64,000 bases of DNA from Cherax quadricarinatus (lineage: Eukaryota > Arthropoda > Malacostraca > Decapoda > Parastacidae). The stretch covers positions 6,127,500-6,191,499 of the forward strand of contig NC_091357.1 of the NCBI RefSeq assembly GCF_038502225.1, in the 5' to 3' direction. Below are positions 62,055-64,000 of the stretch, piece by piece; position 1 is the first letter of the stretch; every line of letters starts with the position of its first letter. Both the position numbers and the translations under genes were made by a program. A model generated the notes under the pieces. It made no database searches. It was not told the origin of the DNA and was given only the letters and a program-made list of their open reading frames with translations.

Positions 62055-64000
62055 GGAATATTACCACACCTGACCTCTGGTGTAATACTCTGCCTGATGG
62101 TATTACCACACCTGACCTCTGGTGTAATACTCTGCCTGATGGTATTACCACACCTGACCTCTGGTGTAATACTCAGCCTGATGGTATTACCACACCTGAC
62201 CTCTGGTGTAATACTCTGCCTGATGGTATTACCACACCTGACCTCTGGTGTAATACTCAGCCTGATGGTATTACCACACCAGACCTCTGGTGTAATACTC
62301 AGCCTGATGGTATTACCACACCTGACCTCTGGTGTAATACTCAGCCTGATGGTATTACCACACCTGACCTCTGGTGTAATACTCAGCCTGATGGTATTAC
62401 CACACCTGACCTCTGGTGTAATACTCTGCCTGATGGTATTACCACACCTGACCTCTGGTGTAATACTCAGCCTGATGGTATTACCACACCTGACCTCTGG
62501 TGTAATACTCTGCCTGATGGTATTACCACACCTGACCTCTGGTGTAATACTGAGCCTGATGGTATTACCACACCTGACCTCTGGTGTAATACTCAGCCTG
62601 ATGGTATTACCACACCTGACCTCTGGTGTAATACTCAGCCTGATGGTATTACCACACCTGACCTCTGGTGTAATACTCAGCCTGATGGTATTACCACACC
62701 TGACCTCTGGTGTAATACTCAGCCTGATGGTATTACCACACCTGACCTCTGGTGTAATACTCAGCCTGATGGTATTACCACACCTGACCTCTGGTGTAAT
62801 ACTCAGCCTGATGGTATTACCACACCTGACCTCTGGTGTAATACTCTGCCTGATGGTATTACCACACCTGACCTCTGGTGTAATACTAGCCTGATGGTAT
62901 TACACCTGACCTCTGGTGTAATACTCTGCCTGATGGTAATACCTCTGGTGTAATACTCTGCCTGATGGTATTACCACACCTGACCTCTGGTGTAATACTC
63001 AGCCTGATGGTATTACCACACCTGACCTCTGGTGTAATACTCAGTAATACTCTGCCTGATGGTATTACCACACCTGACCTCTGGTGTAATACTCAGCCTG
63101 ATGGTATTACCACACCTGACCTCTGGTGTAATACTCTGCCTGATGGTATTACCACACCTGACCTCTGGTGTAATACTCAGCCTGATGGTATTACCACACC
63201 TGACCTCTGGTGTAATACTCTGCCTGATGGTATTACCACACCTGACCTCTGGTGTAATACTCTGCCTGATGGTATTACCACACCTGACCTCTGGTGTAAT
63301 ACTCTGCCTGATGGTATTACCACACCTGACCTCTGGTGTAATACTCAGCCTGATGGTATTACCACACCTGACCTCTGGTGTAATACTCAGCTTGATGGCA
63401 TTACCACACCTGACCCCTGGTGTAATACTCAGTATTACCACACCTGATGGTATTACCTGATGGTATTACACCTGACCTCTGGTGTAATACTCAGCCTGAT
63501 GGTATTACCACACCTGATGGTATTACCACACCTGACCTCTGGTGTAATACTCAGCCTGATGGTATTACCACACCTGACCTCTGGTGTAATACTCAGCCTG
63601 ATGGTATTACCACACCTGACCTCTGGTGTAATACTCTGCCTGATGGTATTACCACACCTGACCTCTGGTGTAATACTCAGCCTGATGGTATTACCACACC
63701 TGACCTCTGGTGTAATACTCAGCCTGATGGTATTACCACACCTGACCTCTGGTGTAATACTCAGCCTGATGGTATTACCACACCTGACCTCTGGTGTAAT
63801 ACTCAGCCTGATGGTATTACCACACCTGACCTCTGGTGTAATACTCAGCTTGATGGTATTACCACACCTGACCTCTGGTGTAATACTCAGCCTGATGGTA
63901 TTACCACACCTGACCTCTGGTGTAATACTCAGCCTGATGGTATTACCACACCTGACCTCTGGTGTAATACTCAGCCTGATGGTATTACCACACCTGACCT
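62055..64000 (+). repeat. 42-bp minisatellite (about 46 copies), continues past the window
   Basis: Unit TATTACCACACCTGACCTCT, GGTGTAATACTCAGCCTGATGG; TCAGCC and TCTGCC variants alternate irregularly. Each unit contains an imperfect dyad, TATTACCACACC against GGTGTAATA. As 42 = 14 codons, a 300-codon frame (ITTPDLWCNTQPDG) remains open, interrupted by shortened units near 62890, 62940, 63045 and 63430-63510. Confidence 0.97.

Noticed and set aside
62051..62953. 300-codon plus frame of 14-residue repeats (ITTPDLWCNTQPDG)
   Set aside because: The 42-bp unit keeps several frames open; shortened units break it, with no compensating indels, and no signal or domain is present.

Overview
The window looks like repeat-choked intergenic DNA from a large arthropod genome, most likely a decapod crustacean (crayfish or lobster type). 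That is an inference from remembered repeat families: a tRNA-Val-like SINE, the 'CCAGGTAAACTCCAGGTA' repeat ends, CR1-type LINE tails that run into (CA)n, a TIR element with CGTGCCGAATAGG ends, and Penelope-like sequences. No host protein-coding gene, rRNA or functional tRNA was recognised. Every open frame that could be assigned to a family belongs to a retroelement; almost all other long open frames are translations of tandem repeats.

Layout. 0-8 kb: three tandem LINE 3' tails, short minisatellites (31, 30 and 21 bp), (GA)n/(CT)n tracts and a palindromic pair of tRNA-like modules. 8-15 kb: two inverted Penelope-like (PLE) reverse-transcriptase fragments, a tRNA-Val-like SINE, a 5'-truncated PLE (RT motifs B and C plus GIY-YIG endonuclease, minus strand) and several small foldback units. 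15-23 kb: a 3.2-kb 31-bp array and a 2-kb 41-bp array that is split by a 735-bp foldback insertion. 23-31 kb: LINE tails, (TA)n, (CT)n and (CA)n tracts, a 36-bp array and a 2.16-kb CR1-like LINE with an intact 632-codon RT frame, nested inside a foldback element. 31-38 kb: a 22-bp array (about 107 copies) that seems to have expanded inside a hAT-like element, a 19-bp array (about 80 copies) and three foldback insertions. 38-44 kb: decayed LINEs, a solo 115-bp unit inserted in a LINE 3' region, a TIR element and an RT-bearing LINE fragment. 44-55 kb: a 4-kb 20-bp array with higher-order structure, a 35-bp array that is the tandem 3' end of a LINE, pyrimidine-rich DNA and a 27-bp array. 55-64 kb: a Ty3/Gypsy-like integrase relic, more foldback units, decayed CR1 sequence and 28-bp and 42-bp arrays; the last runs off the window end. 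Tandem arrays cover roughly a third of the window.

The signal I find most worth following is a set of small, often inverted-dimer elements of at least eight sequence families. All share one layout: a 5' hairpin of the form GGT...ACC followed by GACA (or a variant), and later a short box like CTGATGA, a hairpin whose two arms differ between families yet stay complementary, and then GAAA, usually GAAACGT. This resembles a hammerhead ribozyme core. Several copies have clear target duplications, four of them exactly 14 bp. One family lies at the 3' end of the PLE with the GIY-YIG endonuclease, which ties the set to Penelope-like retroelements or their retrozyme-like derivatives.
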